Positions 32,808-45,600 of a DNA stretch of 64,000 nt are shown one piece after another (position 1 is the stretch's first letter; each line of letters starts with the position of its first letter). The notes below the pieces were generated by a model. The model made no database searches and was not told the DNA's origin. It saw only the letters and a list, made by a program, of their open reading frames with translations. Source of the stretch: Monosporascus cannonballus (taxonomy: Eukaryota; Ascomycota; Sordariomycetes; Xylariales); assembly GCA_004154925.1 (NCBI GenBank), contig QJNS01000305.1, positions 1-64,000 of the forward strand. The letters are read 5' to 3'. The position numbers and the translations under genes are program-made.

Positions 32808-33119
32808 TTATACAACCTGGCTTGGGTTGAGGGCACTTCCAATAGCATCATCAATTCATCCTGACCGGATGCACATTAGGACGGAACGAGTCTAGATGGC
32901 GCCTAGGCGGCTGGTGCAAGGACAAAGCTATCCAGCGAGAAGTGATGGGCAGACTTGTTATATATGCTGGGGTGGGGTGAGCCAGGGCCCAATTCAGTGC
33001 CCATGGGATGTGGTCTTATTATGGGGCCTATCTCTGGTGATGTCAACTGGGAGCAAGCCATAATGTTCCATCGATTATCTAGACAGCCAGTGGGTAAAGA
33101 TATAATGTGACTCACTTAA
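32808..33119. other. GC-balanced stretch without recognised gene
   Basis: No coding match is recognised. It ends abruptly near 33119, where base composition drops to the RIP-type AT-rich pattern. Confidence 0.5.
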
Positions 33120-33442
33120 GCGTAATTTTAAAATATCTTTTTAAATAACGCCTTAAATGAAAAACCTATTTTTACGAACTAAATAAATGAGAAATTCCGC
33201 CGTAATAATATAATATACGATAAATATCCGATAATAAACGATAATAATTAAAAAGATTTTAATTTTTAATATCTTTCTATAAAAAAGAATTTCTAGAATT
33301 TTAAGTATTTGCGCCGCATTAAATTAACGATTGTTCGTATTACAAAAAATATCTAATTATAATTATGCATTTATAATATTATTAAAATATTTTATATTAA
33401 ATATAATTCCAGTAAATTCGTAAATAAAAAAGTTTTATTTAT

Positions 33443-33815
33443 TGTAACGGCTAGGCGGTTTAACCAATTATTAAACCTTAAGTTGACGGGTTTATATTAG
33501 CAGAAATATCGTAGGAATCTAAGCAATAAATATAGTAATATGTTACGTCTCGTAATGCCAAAGGTACCTTAGGTAACGATATTATATTATAAGCTGAAAT
33601 TATTTAAATTATAGATTTAATAAGCGTATATATTTTTTTTCTTTTTGGCTTAATTATTCGTAATTACGCCGTTAATAATAATTACGATTACTTAAGATCA
33701 CTTTTGATTATTGATAATTACTGATTTGGCAGTAATTACCATTACGTAATCCGGGAAATAGTCTGTATGTTTTTTTTAACCGTTTCTTGAAACCGGAACT
33801 TATCGGATCGTAATA
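33443..33815 (-). repeat. 3' LTR of E4
   Basis: 373 bp, matching 39802-40175. It is more mutated than the partner in the outer half (for example GTAATTACCATTACGTAAT here against GTAATCACCGTCACGTGAC in the other). The polypurine tract follows at 33816-33832. Confidence 0.92.
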
Positions 33816-33934
33816 CGATTTTCCCTTTCCCCAAATCTTGTCCTTAAGATTTCTTTTTTTTTCGTTTGGTAAATATTTTTTTTTTTTTGCTTTTAATTAT
33901 TTCGTTTTGCATTTTTAAAATTCGTCGTATTTTC

Positions 33935-34330
33935 TGTTTTTTTACCGTTCGTCGTAAAAGCTTTTAACGAATTTGGTTACGAAGTTATGCCTTACTTTTA
34001 TTATTTTTCGAAAAACATAAAATATAAAATAATAGAAAATGATTTAAGATGTAAAAAATATATTAATTAGGGTTAATCATATGATAATACCGGTATATTT
34101 ATTTTTTCATTATAAAACATTCATTATAAGTATTAACGTTTGGAACGCGAAAAAGCGTTTGTCGAAAAATAGTTATTAAAGTTTTAGCAGTTTTACCTTA
34201 AGGTTTAATGCAAATATTAGGAAAAAATAAATAAAGCTTTTTTTCGTTTTATTTGTTTACGTAAACAAAAGGCGTTAATTCGTTCGAAAGACGTTATTAT
34301 AATATAACGTAAGCTTTAATTATTAAATAA
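33935..34330 (+). pseudogene. antisense ORF relic of E4 (aORF)
   Basis: The plus strand reads VVKAFNEFGYEVMPYFYYFS, then KNIKYKIIENDLRCKKYIN, two stops, and DNTGIFIF. This corresponds block by block to the E2 aORF (NEFEYEIMPYFYYISKN, KIIKNVLKYKKYIN, DSTGVPLFF). It lies opposite to pol between integrase and the 3' LTR. Upstream, a one-base slip relative to E2 changes frame at RRxxVKA. It is a relic of the same unknown protein. Confidence 0.5.
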
Positions 34331-34599
34331 ATTAAAAAAATAAAAGCGTCGGGAATAAAAGTAATTAGAGGCCGCCGTTACGTTAACGTAAGCCGTAATC
34401 GATTGGCTCGATATCCCGGCTATTAACTAGTTGGCTGTTAATTAGGACGTATTTATCGTTACCAGTAAAAATTTTTTAATAGATATTAGGCGTTAATAAG
34501 GTTTTTAGCAGATTCCCAGGTATTCTCGGAATTTAGGTGCTTTTTCCACTTAATCAGATATTAAGTAAGTTTATTTTGCTTTTGCATATCGAATATCTT

Positions 34600-37500
34600 T
34601 TCCATTTCGTATGTTTGTTCGTTTTTTATTTTTATATCGTTTTGTATCGTATATACTTTAATTATATTTGCTGTTAATTCGAATAAAAAAATATAAAAAA
34701 TTGGATGGAATTTAATTTTTGGTAAAAGTTCCAATTAATAATTATTTTCTGAGATTTTCTTAGCGATTTTGTATAGGCCGATATATTTAAAATCAAGTTT
34801 TTTACTAGGTCGTTTTGTTTAAATATTTTTTATAACGAAAAAAATTATTTCCCTTTTTTCGAAAGTTAATCCTTTTAATCTTTTTTAGTTATAATATTTA
34901 TTTATTTGATTTCGTACGAATTTTAATTTTGTTTGTATTTTTTAATATAATTATTATAATTATTTTAACGTAAAAATTATTTTGATATTAATTGGATTAT
35001 TATTACGTACTTTTCTGTAAATTTTTAAAATAAAACCAAAATTTGCGTTTATAAATATTATCTTAATACTTTCGTAATAGCTGGTATTATAAATTAATTA
35101 TGCAATTAATAATTTTTTAACCTAATTATTTTATTCGTAATTAATGTAATATCGTAAGTAAATTTTCAAAGTTTAATTTATTCGTTTTATTTATTTATCC
35201 GTTTATAGTTTAAATATGTTAAATAATTTATGATTTAAATTAATCTATATTATTAAATTTTGCCAAAATTTAAATACGAATATCGATTTTTTATTTAATA
35301 TAATTTTTATTAATAATCCGTATATGCTAAAAATATATTTAAAGAAAATATATGCTGATTATTCGGCGTTTATGTCTTTATAATATAGTGAAAAATAAGA
35401 AAACTTTATAAATCGGTTAACGATTACGAAAATGTTATCGTAATATATTTCCGTAATTAAATTTTTTGATATAAAAAACTTAATAATAAAATCGAATATA
35501 ATTAAATACCATGGTCGTTTTGCGATTAGTAATAGCTGTAATTTTCCGTATGGCTTATGTCGTCGAACCTTTGCTTTAACGCAAATATCATATTGCCGTA
35601 TAATTTTCTATACCGTTAATTTTATTTTAAGAAAAAAGTATATATGTTAAAATCGTTTTAGAGTTTTGTAAATCCCTAAATATCTATATAATTAATATTT
35701 GTATATTTTTCGTACTGGATCCTTTTAATATTTCTTTAAAACTTACATTTTATTTGTTTTTTAATTTTTTAAAAAACCATCGTTATATTACTAAATTCTT
35801 TAATATATATCGAAAGGTATTGCCTAAATTATCGTAATTTATCGTAAGCGTAAATATCTTTTTATAATAATATTAAAAATTATATAATTAATTTTAATTA
35901 ATTTTTCTTTAAGATTTGATTACTTGCTTAAAGTATCTGCTTTATTATTTTTTTAATTCGTTTTTGGAAATAATAACGAAATCGAAATTCGCCAATTTTT
36001 CCGCATATTTTAATTATCGTCCTATAAATTCTTTGGTTGTAATAAATCAGATAAAATTTTGATAATCCGTATAAATCTTAATTTAGTATAAATTTCCTTT
36101 TAGGAAGTACTTAAACTTTCGAAATACCATAATAATGGCCATAAATTTTTTATCTGGAATACCGTAATTAAGTTCGGTTCCTTTTAATTTATATTAAAAA
36201 AACGTAATAAGGTACAATTTGCCTTAATTATTTTGCTATCCGATTATTACGCCTAACGCGTAATCCGAAATATCGGTTTTTAACTTAACGGGACGGTTTA
36301 AATCGTACATAATTAATACTGGCTCGTTAATAATTATATCTTTAATATTTTAAAATATTTTTTCCGTATCTGGCGTTTATTTAAAACCTTTTTTTATAAG
36401 ATTTATTAGGGGTATAATTATCCTGCTAAAATTTCGAATAAATTTCCTATAATAATTAACGAATTTAAAGAATACTTATACCTCCTTAATTATTATTAGC
36501 ATTTACTATTTTGTAATTACAGTAATTTTTTTGGGATCTATTTTGATATGTTTTAAAGTAATAATATATCCCAAATATTTTACTTCTTATATATAGAATT
36601 AATTTTTTTGCGTTAACAAATAACCTTGCGTCTTATAAAGTTTGAAAATCTTTATGAACGTATATTACGTATATTTTTTTATTTTTAAGAAAATAAGAAT
36701 GTCGTCAAGATAGCAAATAACGAAAATATCGAGGTATTTTTGTAATACGTAATTAATACTTCGTTAGAAAATTACTAGTACGTTCGTAAATCCTATTAAT
36801 ATAACCAAATATTTACATAATCCGTATTTTATCTTAAAGGTTATTTTTTATTCGTATTTCTTTTGATTTTAATAAAGTTATATCCATTTTTAAAATCGAA
36901 TATTATAAATTATTTGGCTTTATAAAATCGGATTTTTATTTCCGTAATTAAGGGTAATAATATTCGATTTTTAACTGTAATATCGTTTAATTATCGATAA
37001 TTCACTATAAGTCGTAATTTTCCGTTTTTTTTAGTAAAAAAATTATTGGATATTTTGTTAGTAATTTCGAAAGTTAAATTTATTTTTTCTATAACCGATT
37101 TTCCAGATATTTTTTGAAAGTACGTAACTTATTTTTATTAAAATTATAAATAGGATAAAACTGTATCGAAAATTTTTCTTTAAAAATTATTTCGTAATTT
37201 TATTTGCTATATTTTAATAGCTTTATATTAAGCTTTTTTCTGAAAACGGCTTATATCTGTAATATTATAATAATATATTAATTAAATTTTCTAATTTCTG
37301 GAATTATTATTCTTATTTTTTAAATCGTTATTTAATTGTTTTAATTTCGCTTTAATAATAATAACGATACGTTATATTTTTTTTAATGCCCGTTTTTTTT
37401 CTTATGTTTTATTCCTTTAGGTAATAAGGTATTTATCGTATTCTTATATCTATATTTGTTATTATTATCGATTAAGTATTAAAATTTTAATTTTTTTTCC

Positions 37501-39780
37501 TTTTATATATTAATAAGAAATACAATAAATTTTACTTAATTAATTCCGCTATTAATCAAAATTCCGTACTAACGTATTTATAATAATTTTAGGATCATAT
37601 CGTAATTCCCGAATAAAACGATGTCGAAATTAACCGTTTAATATCGTCTTTTAACAAAAATCTTAAAGTAATTAATTTTGCATATAATTTTTCCGTTATC
37701 GTAAACAAATTCCTAACTTTCGGCATTTATCGTTATATAAGATTTTAATTTATATTTTTATAGCAATTTAAGCTTATTAATTATATCCGGCACAATATAA
37801 TATCCGCTTAAAGCTCCGTAATCCATTATTACGATATACTAATACGTTCCGATTCGTATATCTAAAATAATAAAATTATTAACGTTTTTTATCGTTACGT
37901 TTAAAACCTTTTTCGAAAATTCTTTTTAACTTCTTTAGGTTTCGTTATTTTACGGCTTTTTTATAAGTATTTTTTTTTAACTTTTATTCGAATTTATCGA
38001 ACCTTGCTTATATTTCTTCGTTTAACGCATTAAGCTATTATATCTGTCGTTATTATCTGCGTATTATTTTTTCGAACCGTATTAATTATTTTTGGTTCCT
38101 TTATAATTCCTTTTCTCATCGAATAAATTATTCTTTTATGTTCGTAATTATATCCCATTATACGTTATTTCGATTATCGTTTTAAAAATCTTTTATAAAT
38201 TAACATATTTTTCCTTTATAACTTTTCTTTTTTAGGGATTTAAAATAAATATTAATTAAAAATAAAAGTTCGTAATAATTTTCGAATAATATCTTTTTAC
38301 CGTACGCTAGATTAATTCTTTTTCCGTTTAATAATTACATTATTTATAATAACAAAAAGGATTGTTTTGCGAACATTATTTTTTTTCGGGTTAATTTTCC
38401 GTTTCGGCCAACTGCTAAATATCTTCTAAGGCTATAATTCGAAATTGTCGATATTATTACTTATTATTTTTATTATGCCCGATACGGTTTAAAAAATCGA
38501 ATCCTTTATAATATATACGGGTAATTCGTATATAAATATATTATTTTTATTTTTCGTAATTAGGATATTCTCGTCGTCGACAATATATAACGTATATTCT
38601 GCCGTATTAATCAAATATTCCGAAACAAACTTCCTTTATTTTTTCTTGGTATTTGCGTAATTATCCTTATAATACCTCTTATTATACTTGCATTACTTAT
38701 TAAGCTAATTTTTTAATTTTTCGCATTTTTCGTCGGATTTTTTATCGTAATAATCCTTATTAGACTTTTTGTTCGGGGTCTAATACGTATTTGGCTTAAA
38801 TCATATTAATAATTTTGCCGTCATTTTCTTAATTATTCCTAAATTATTTTTTCGATATAAAGATTTAATTATCTAATCGTAATTTCTTAGATTTTTTATA
38901 TTTATTAACCTTATATCTTATTTTGTCATAATTAAAACATTTAATCTAATTTTAATTTTATTTATAGGTAACGCCGAATTCCATAAGTCCTGGCGCCGTT
39001 CCGTAAAAAATAAAAGGTACGTTTCGTTTTTTCCCTTAGTTAAACTTATTATATCCCGAATATAAGGCATATTATCCTTTTTTCTCCTATTATTTTTTAA
39101 ATTGTTAATTATTAATCTTAATTACCTTTGTAATATACCGATTTAAAACAATTAATTATTTAATCCGAATAATTTTATCTTCTATATTATCCTTTAACCC
39201 TTTATAAAATATATCGATAAAAATATCGGCTTTATTATTTTCCCATTCGGCCTTAGCCGCAAAACTTTTGAAAATTACGGCATATTTAGATATACGTTTT
39301 TTTTGTCGAAATTATAAAAATTATTAAGCCGTTAATCGTTTTTTATCCGGATTACCGAAATTATCGCGTATTTTGTTTTCAAAATTAATATAAATTAAAA
39401 AATTTTGTTAATAAAATCTTTTTTATTTATTTTCTTATTTTTAGGAAATTTCTCATAATAAATTTAAACTAATTAACCGTATTTCTTCTTAGGTATGCTC
39501 TTATTATTAGGATTATATCCGCTAAATTATTAAGATTTAAAAAATAAAGGTAAATTTGTACCTAAGTTAAAAAAGTTTAAGGGTTACTTTTTCCATCGTA
39601 AGGTTCTGGCTTTTTTAGCTTTATACGGGCGAAAAAGAGTTAAACAAATAACGTAATTCTAAATTATCGAACTTTTTTTTCCAACTTCCGAATTCGAACT
39701 TAAAACTGCTAAATAAGGGTTTCTTAAATATTGGTCGATATTTTAACAATATTAAATATTATTTAAAATTTAATAGTATT
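34600..39780 (-). pseudogene. gag-pol relic of E4
   Basis: The RT core reads VLQKYLDIFVICYLDDILIF on the minus strand with YLDD at 36712-36701, the only copy of family A here that keeps the presumed original motif. The integrase near 35450-35390 reads FVIVNRFIKFSYF, with the first catalytic Asp codon now Asn (35418-35416). The gag zinc knuckle near 38950 has the same Cys-to-Tyr change as E1 and E3. Stops occur throughout. Confidence 0.85.
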
Positions 39781-39801
39781 ATTAAATAAAAATTTATAAC
39801 G

Positions 39802-40175
39802 TATAACGGCTAAATAATTTAACCAATTATTAAACCTTAAGTCGACGGGTTTATATTAATAAAAATATCGTAAAAATTTGAATAAGAAATATAGTAATAT
39901 ATTATATTTCGTAATATCTAAAATACTTTATGTAACGATATTATATTATAAATTGAAATTATTTAAATTATGGATTTAATAAGCGTATATATTTTTTTTC
40001 TTCTTAGCTTAATTATTCGTAATTACGCCGTTAATAGTGATTACGATTATTTGGGATCATTTTTGATCATTGATGATCACTGGTTTGGCAGTAATCACCG
40101 TCACGTGACCCGGGAGGTGGTCCGTATGCTTCTGCCTGACCGTTTCTTGAAACCGGAGCTTGTCGGGTCGTAACA
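39802..40175 (-). repeat. 5' LTR of E4
   Basis: 374 bp. The outer 130 bases (about 40045-40175) are close to normal base composition, unlike the 3' LTR. An open frame of 67 codons over 39970-40173 is simply this less mutated LTR and is not a gene. Confidence 0.92.
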
Positions 40176-40501
40176 TTTATTTTAACAATATATTCGAAAA
40201 CTAATCATTAAATCTTAGAAAGAATTTTGATATTATTGTATTGTGTTTTTAACCGTTTAATATTAACGTAATTTCTAAATAACCGTATTATTTTTCGTAT
40301 TAAATTATAAACAAATTTAAATATCAGATGAAAATATATTAGAAACTCTTTAATATTCAAATTATGATAATATATCGGCATAGTTTTAACGATGTTATAA
40401 ATGTTATTGTTTTTTTAGTAATAAAAATTAAAATAACTTAATATTACAAAACTAGACGTTCCTATCTCGAAAAGACCTACTTTTAAGATCTAGCGCGAAC
40501 T

Positions 40502-40862
40502 TGTTATAATTAAATCCCGAATAAAAAGATTTAGCTTTTAAAGTAATCTAATTAATTTAGATAATTTAAGCAATATAAGACTAAATTATAAACGTTATAT
40601 GAATTTATAACATACTTATAAAAAACGATGAACATATAATAAATCGGTTTGTTATCTAAATAATACTTATTAAATTTTGTCTTTTAATTGTTAGTTTTCG
40701 CTTTAAATTAAAGGTATTGTTTTTCAATAAACGAAAATATTCGTAAACCTTTTATATTAATATATTTATAAATTATTTCTTATTCTATTATTACCTATAA
40801 ATGAAAACCTCGTTTCAGATACTACTTTAATCTTTAACGAGATATAAAATAAAGTCGTTATA
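40502..40862 (+). repeat. 5' LTR of C1
   Basis: It aligns with 58547-58908 over its whole length; shared landmarks are CCGAATAAAAAGATTTAG near the start and CGTTA(C/T)A at the end. A third copy in reverse lies at 61119-61475. Confidence 0.75.
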
Positions 40863-42332
40863 TTTTAATAAGTTTTTAATTAATAATTAAGAAATAATTT
40901 AAGGTCTAATTAAATTAAATCGTTTTTCAAATGTAATAAAGACGATTTTACGAAACGACGTTTAAAAGACAAATAATAAATCCGATTTTCGATATTAATT
41001 AGTAATACGTTCGTAACTAAATTATTTAAGTTAATAAATAATATAATATCGATAATTACTCGGTTTTGAAAAGTCTTTTTTTAGCAGCAACTTATCATTG
41101 CAAAAAAAATTATAATTAAAATTTAAGAATTTAAAGTTAAAGAAATAAAGAGAACAAAAGAAAAAAATATAAAACTTAATAGAAAAGAAAGGAAGAACAT
41201 CTAATGTTAAATAAAGAGTTATATATTTTGGTAATAAAAGTCCGAATCTTACAAAAATACTAAATTGGTTCGAGAATAAAAAGCCTTAATTTTATTATTA
41301 ATAAGCACAATTCCACTTTCTGAAAATATCGTTTTATTTTTTAAATATTATAAAACATTTAACGTTACAAGTTAAAAACTACCTTTTTCGAAACTTTATA
41401 ATAAATATATAAAGTTAAATAGACTTCTAATTTACGCTGAAATTTATTTAAAGTTAGTTATAAAGCCTTTTCAATGAAAAATTATCAAAAGATAATAATT
41501 ACTTTATAATTATTTATATGTAAAGGTTTTTTTATTGTTCGAACTTGCAATAAAGAATTATTTGCAAAGTTTGCTCAATGATTATTCGAATATAACATAT
41601 TATGTTTTTAATATATATCAATATTTCAAGGAGAAAATATTGGTTTTATTAGAAACCTTAAATAAAAAAATACTATAGAATTAAGCAATTTTATTTTTCT
41701 CGTTAAATTAAGTTATTTAATATTGATATTAAATTTATTAAAGAATATATTATTTTTATTATTATAATATAAGTTTTAAATGCAAAATCGAATTATATAT
41801 TAAATCGAAAATTAGATATTTTATAAATATATCGATAAGATTATTATTGTCGAAAAATGCGTTTTTAATTAGTATTTTTAAAAAACAGATTAGTAAACAA
41901 AGTAATAATAAAAGATTAAATAACCGAATTAAGAAAAGGTCAAGATAAACTTTAAAAAAAATTAATTCGAAAAAAATCGAAACTAATACAAATTTAATAT
42001 AAAATATTTGAGCTGTAGTAAAAAAGAAGTACTTTAAAAATATATATCGTTTTTTAATGAAGAATTATTTTAAAAAAAGCTTTTCTAATTCTAAAAAGAA
42101 TTAAAACGGATGAGAAAGAATTATATACAAAGAAAAAAAAGAAAAGAAATTAGTTCAAATTTTTTCAAACTAGAATATATTATTATTACAAAAATATGAA
42201 TTTAAATATATATTTTCAAAGACCAAAATATTTTTATTTATCAAGATTTTAATATAAAAAGCTATAAATATTATTAGAATAAAATGTTTTCAAAATAATT
42301 ATAAAACTAAAATATCTTTATTATTTCGATAT
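40863..42332 (+). pseudogene. gag-side relic of C1
   Basis: A Lys-rich, stop-filled relic that aligns with the reverse complement of C2 between 61118 and about 59620. One landmark is the pairing of AAAGCCTTAATTTTATTATT with AAGGCCTTAATTTTGCTTTT. It is broken off at 42332 by element D. No zinc knuckle is readable. Confidence 0.55.
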
Positions 42333-42624
42333 TAAAATGGAGCAGGGTATTACGCTCATATTCAGCCTCGGCTGATCGAAAATTCAAGATTTCGTATATA
42401 TATTAAGGAATTCTTCTTCGACATGTGGTTTAACTTTAATATAAATAATAACTAATATTATTACATCTACTATTTATTATATCTTTCTAATACTTGAATT
42501 ATCACAGTTCAATACTATTAATATAATCGATTTAAGTCTTTGATTTTATTAATGCTTTTCCGGATCATAATATAACTTATTTATCCGTATTAGTTAAAAT
42601 CAATTCCTCTTAACTCTAATTTAT
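42333..42624. repeat. left LTR of D
   Basis: The best-preserved part of D: AGCAGGGTATTACGCTCAT, then CAGCCTCGGCTGATCG and a TATATATATTAAGG TATA-like motif, all paired at 53541-53832. Its GC content is above that of its surroundings. Confidence 0.75.
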
Positions 42625-45600
42625 TTAGCTACTAAAAAAAGAAAACTAGCTTTAAAAAGATACCGAAACAACTTTTAACTCATTAATTAATATTTGAAAA
42701 AAAATTAGATCTTAAATAAAAAGGCGCCTAATTATAGCTATAGTTATAAAAATGCAAAAATATATATTGCGCTTCATAAAACGATAACAACACAAATATT
42801 TAACGACGATAAAACGACTTCAAAATACTATTAATCAAAGAAAATACTTCAAAGTTAAGCGTTTATAAAGTTTCGTCCTAAGGAAAACCTCTAGTTAATC
42901 GTTTTGGAAACATTTTATACTAAATTTACATAGATTTAATAATATAACTTAATTATTCATATTTTAAACTAAAGGTATAATTCAAAATATAACGCATTTT
43001 TGAAAATACTTTTGTATAAATGAGCGCAATTTGAATATTGAAAAATTAAATAATAAATATAATTGAATTAAATATAAAGGTTTAACAAACTATAATGAAT
43101 AAAAGTTAACTAAAATCCTCAATTTATAAAAATTATAAAAACAAAAAAGAGATACTAGTAATATATTTATACAGGTTTTAAATTCATTAAATTTACAGTA
43201 ATAGTAGTATAGTTAACAATATAATATAAATTATTAAGGTAAAGAAAAAAAATAAACCTATAAAACTTTTAATTTCTTGGACCAAAAAAAGATTCTAAAA
43301 AAATTAATATTCTTTAATATGATTAAAAAAAGTAAAACCGATCTATGAATTAGTATATTTTAAAATGTTTTCGCCTTAATAAACTAACATTTCGTATGAG
43401 CTTTACTTAAAAACTTTTCTTAAGAATTCGTTAATATGAATTAACAAAATTACTTTAACTGTAAAATCAATATTAAAACTATTAATTATAAAATTAAAAA
43501 TAATGAAATCCGATATTTACTACTAATGATATGACAGTTAAAAGAAAACAGGTTTATTTAAATAAAAAAATAGAAAGATATTTTATTATAATTATAAACA
43601 ATTTAGAAAATATGGACTAAAACATCAAACGTTTCAAATTGTATTATATCCGCGTATTCGAATAATAACTTTAAGCTAATAAGTTTTGTTAACCCCAAAC
43701 TATTTTTTTAATCAGTAAATTTCCTTAGAATTTAAACAATTTACTAAAAGCTCGTCAAAATTATTAAGGATTGCGAGATAACAAAAGTTACTACTCATTT
43801 CGAAATTTTCTACCATTTAAAAACATTCAAATCTAAGATTAAATATTATTAAACATTATCGATTATTTAAACTTAAGTACGAAAATAACGTTAGCAATAA
43901 ACTACTTTTAAATAATTCTACGAATTCCTTAAAGCCTGTTATTAATCAAAACAGAAATCGAACATGAAAAGTACGAGAACTTATTATCAAAACTCTTAGA
44001 AATAACACATTTAACTTATTTAAACTCTTTTACAAATATTTACTGAATTCATAATATTTACTTTTAAATTTATACCTCTAAATTTTCTTAATTAAAATAA
44101 AAACAAACTCCTAATAATTATCATAAATAAGCTTATTTTTCTTATAGTATTATTAGATGCGTTTATCTTCTTAAATTTTCATTTTTCTAGCACTACGATT
44201 ATCGACTAACTTTAAAAATTCGATAAAAAACATCGGAAATACAAATTTACAAAAACGAAAATAAATAATGAATTATCTTATTAAACAAATACTCTTTTTA
44301 TAAAAGATCGAAGATCGATTTAAAATTATTTTTAAAAAGATTTTAAGACTTCTTAAATGATAAAGCTGAAAACGAATACGAATTTTTAACAATTAATTAA
44401 ATGTTTTAAAAAAATAGATTTCACGTAATATATTTATTTAACTATATAAATATTATGTAAAATATATCATTATAGTTTATCATATCGTTAAAAAGCGAAG
44501 CTTAAAAGCAAAATTACGAAGAAAAACGAATATATTCAAAGCTTATTGAAAGGATATTGAAGTAATTATTTTTAGAAATATTTCTATAATTTATTAATAA
44601 GCTTCAAAATTTATATATAACGCATTGTAAAACGGTAACAGTATTAATTAAAAATTAAACTTTTTATAACGTTAAATTAATTAAGTAACGAAAGCTTTCT
44701 AAAAAAGTATTATATATAATTCTTCTCGATTTTAATTAAATTTATAAAATATAATAATAACGTTTTAAACTTTTTTAATAAAGCAATCCTGGACTAAAAT
44801 TCATTTTATCGACAAAACGTAATCGAGTATCGGAAATTATTACCATTCTATAAAATTAAAAATTACCCAAATGCAATAAAATTAAAATTTTAACGCCTGT
44901 ATAAAGAAAATAGAAAATCGTAAAACTATTTAATTATTACAATTTTACATATCTTGAAGTTAACAACCGTCTAGAATATAATATAATAATATCGATTTAT
45001 CGATAAATATAATAAGTTTTTAACCGGACGATTTCAATAAAATAAAGCCTTATCGTAAACGAAATAATTGTTTAAATATTTACCGAAAAAGCAAAAATCG
45101 ATATGTTAATTTTAAGAAAAAAGCTTTTTAATTTTAGGACAAATACAAAGGCGCAATATATATGTATAACTTATTTTACACTATAAGAACCCGGTTTAAT
45201 TTCATATAATAATAATTAATATACGTTTTTATTAAATTTAAAATTAATCGATTTAATGTAAATATAATATAATTTTCGATAATATTTTAAAAGTAAACAA
45301 CTCAAACAAAATTCTTTTTAAAAAAATTTTAAAATATTTACACAATTTATCTCATTCTTATAATTATTTCTAAAATAAAATAAAATATTATAATAATCTA
45401 TAAAGAATATTTAAAAGATTAAAAAAATTTAAATTCAAAGTTAACTAGAATTTTAACCGTTTTAATACCTCGAATGTATCTTACTATATAACAATTTTAA
45501 CATTTAACCGACTAGAACTTATTATTAATTAAAACTGTATTATTAAAAGTATTATATTTTACTTTACTACAAAAATTATAAATTATTTTATAAAAAGGCA

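Larger units (their letters stand above)
33443..40175 (-). mobile_element. Full-length family-A Ty3/gypsy element E4
   Basis: A 6.73-kb element with LTRs at 33443-33815 and 39802-40175, ends TGTAACGG and GTAACA. It is flanked by a perfect 5-bp duplication TTTAT (33438-33442 and 40176-40180). It is oriented leftward and contains an antisense ORF next to the 3' LTR, integrase, RT and a gag knuckle, as in E1. Its TSD flanks join two pieces of C2. Confidence 0.93.

Noticed and set aside
39970..40173. 67-codon open frame ending in LKPELVGS
   Set aside because: It lies wholly inside the less mutated 5' LTR of E4.
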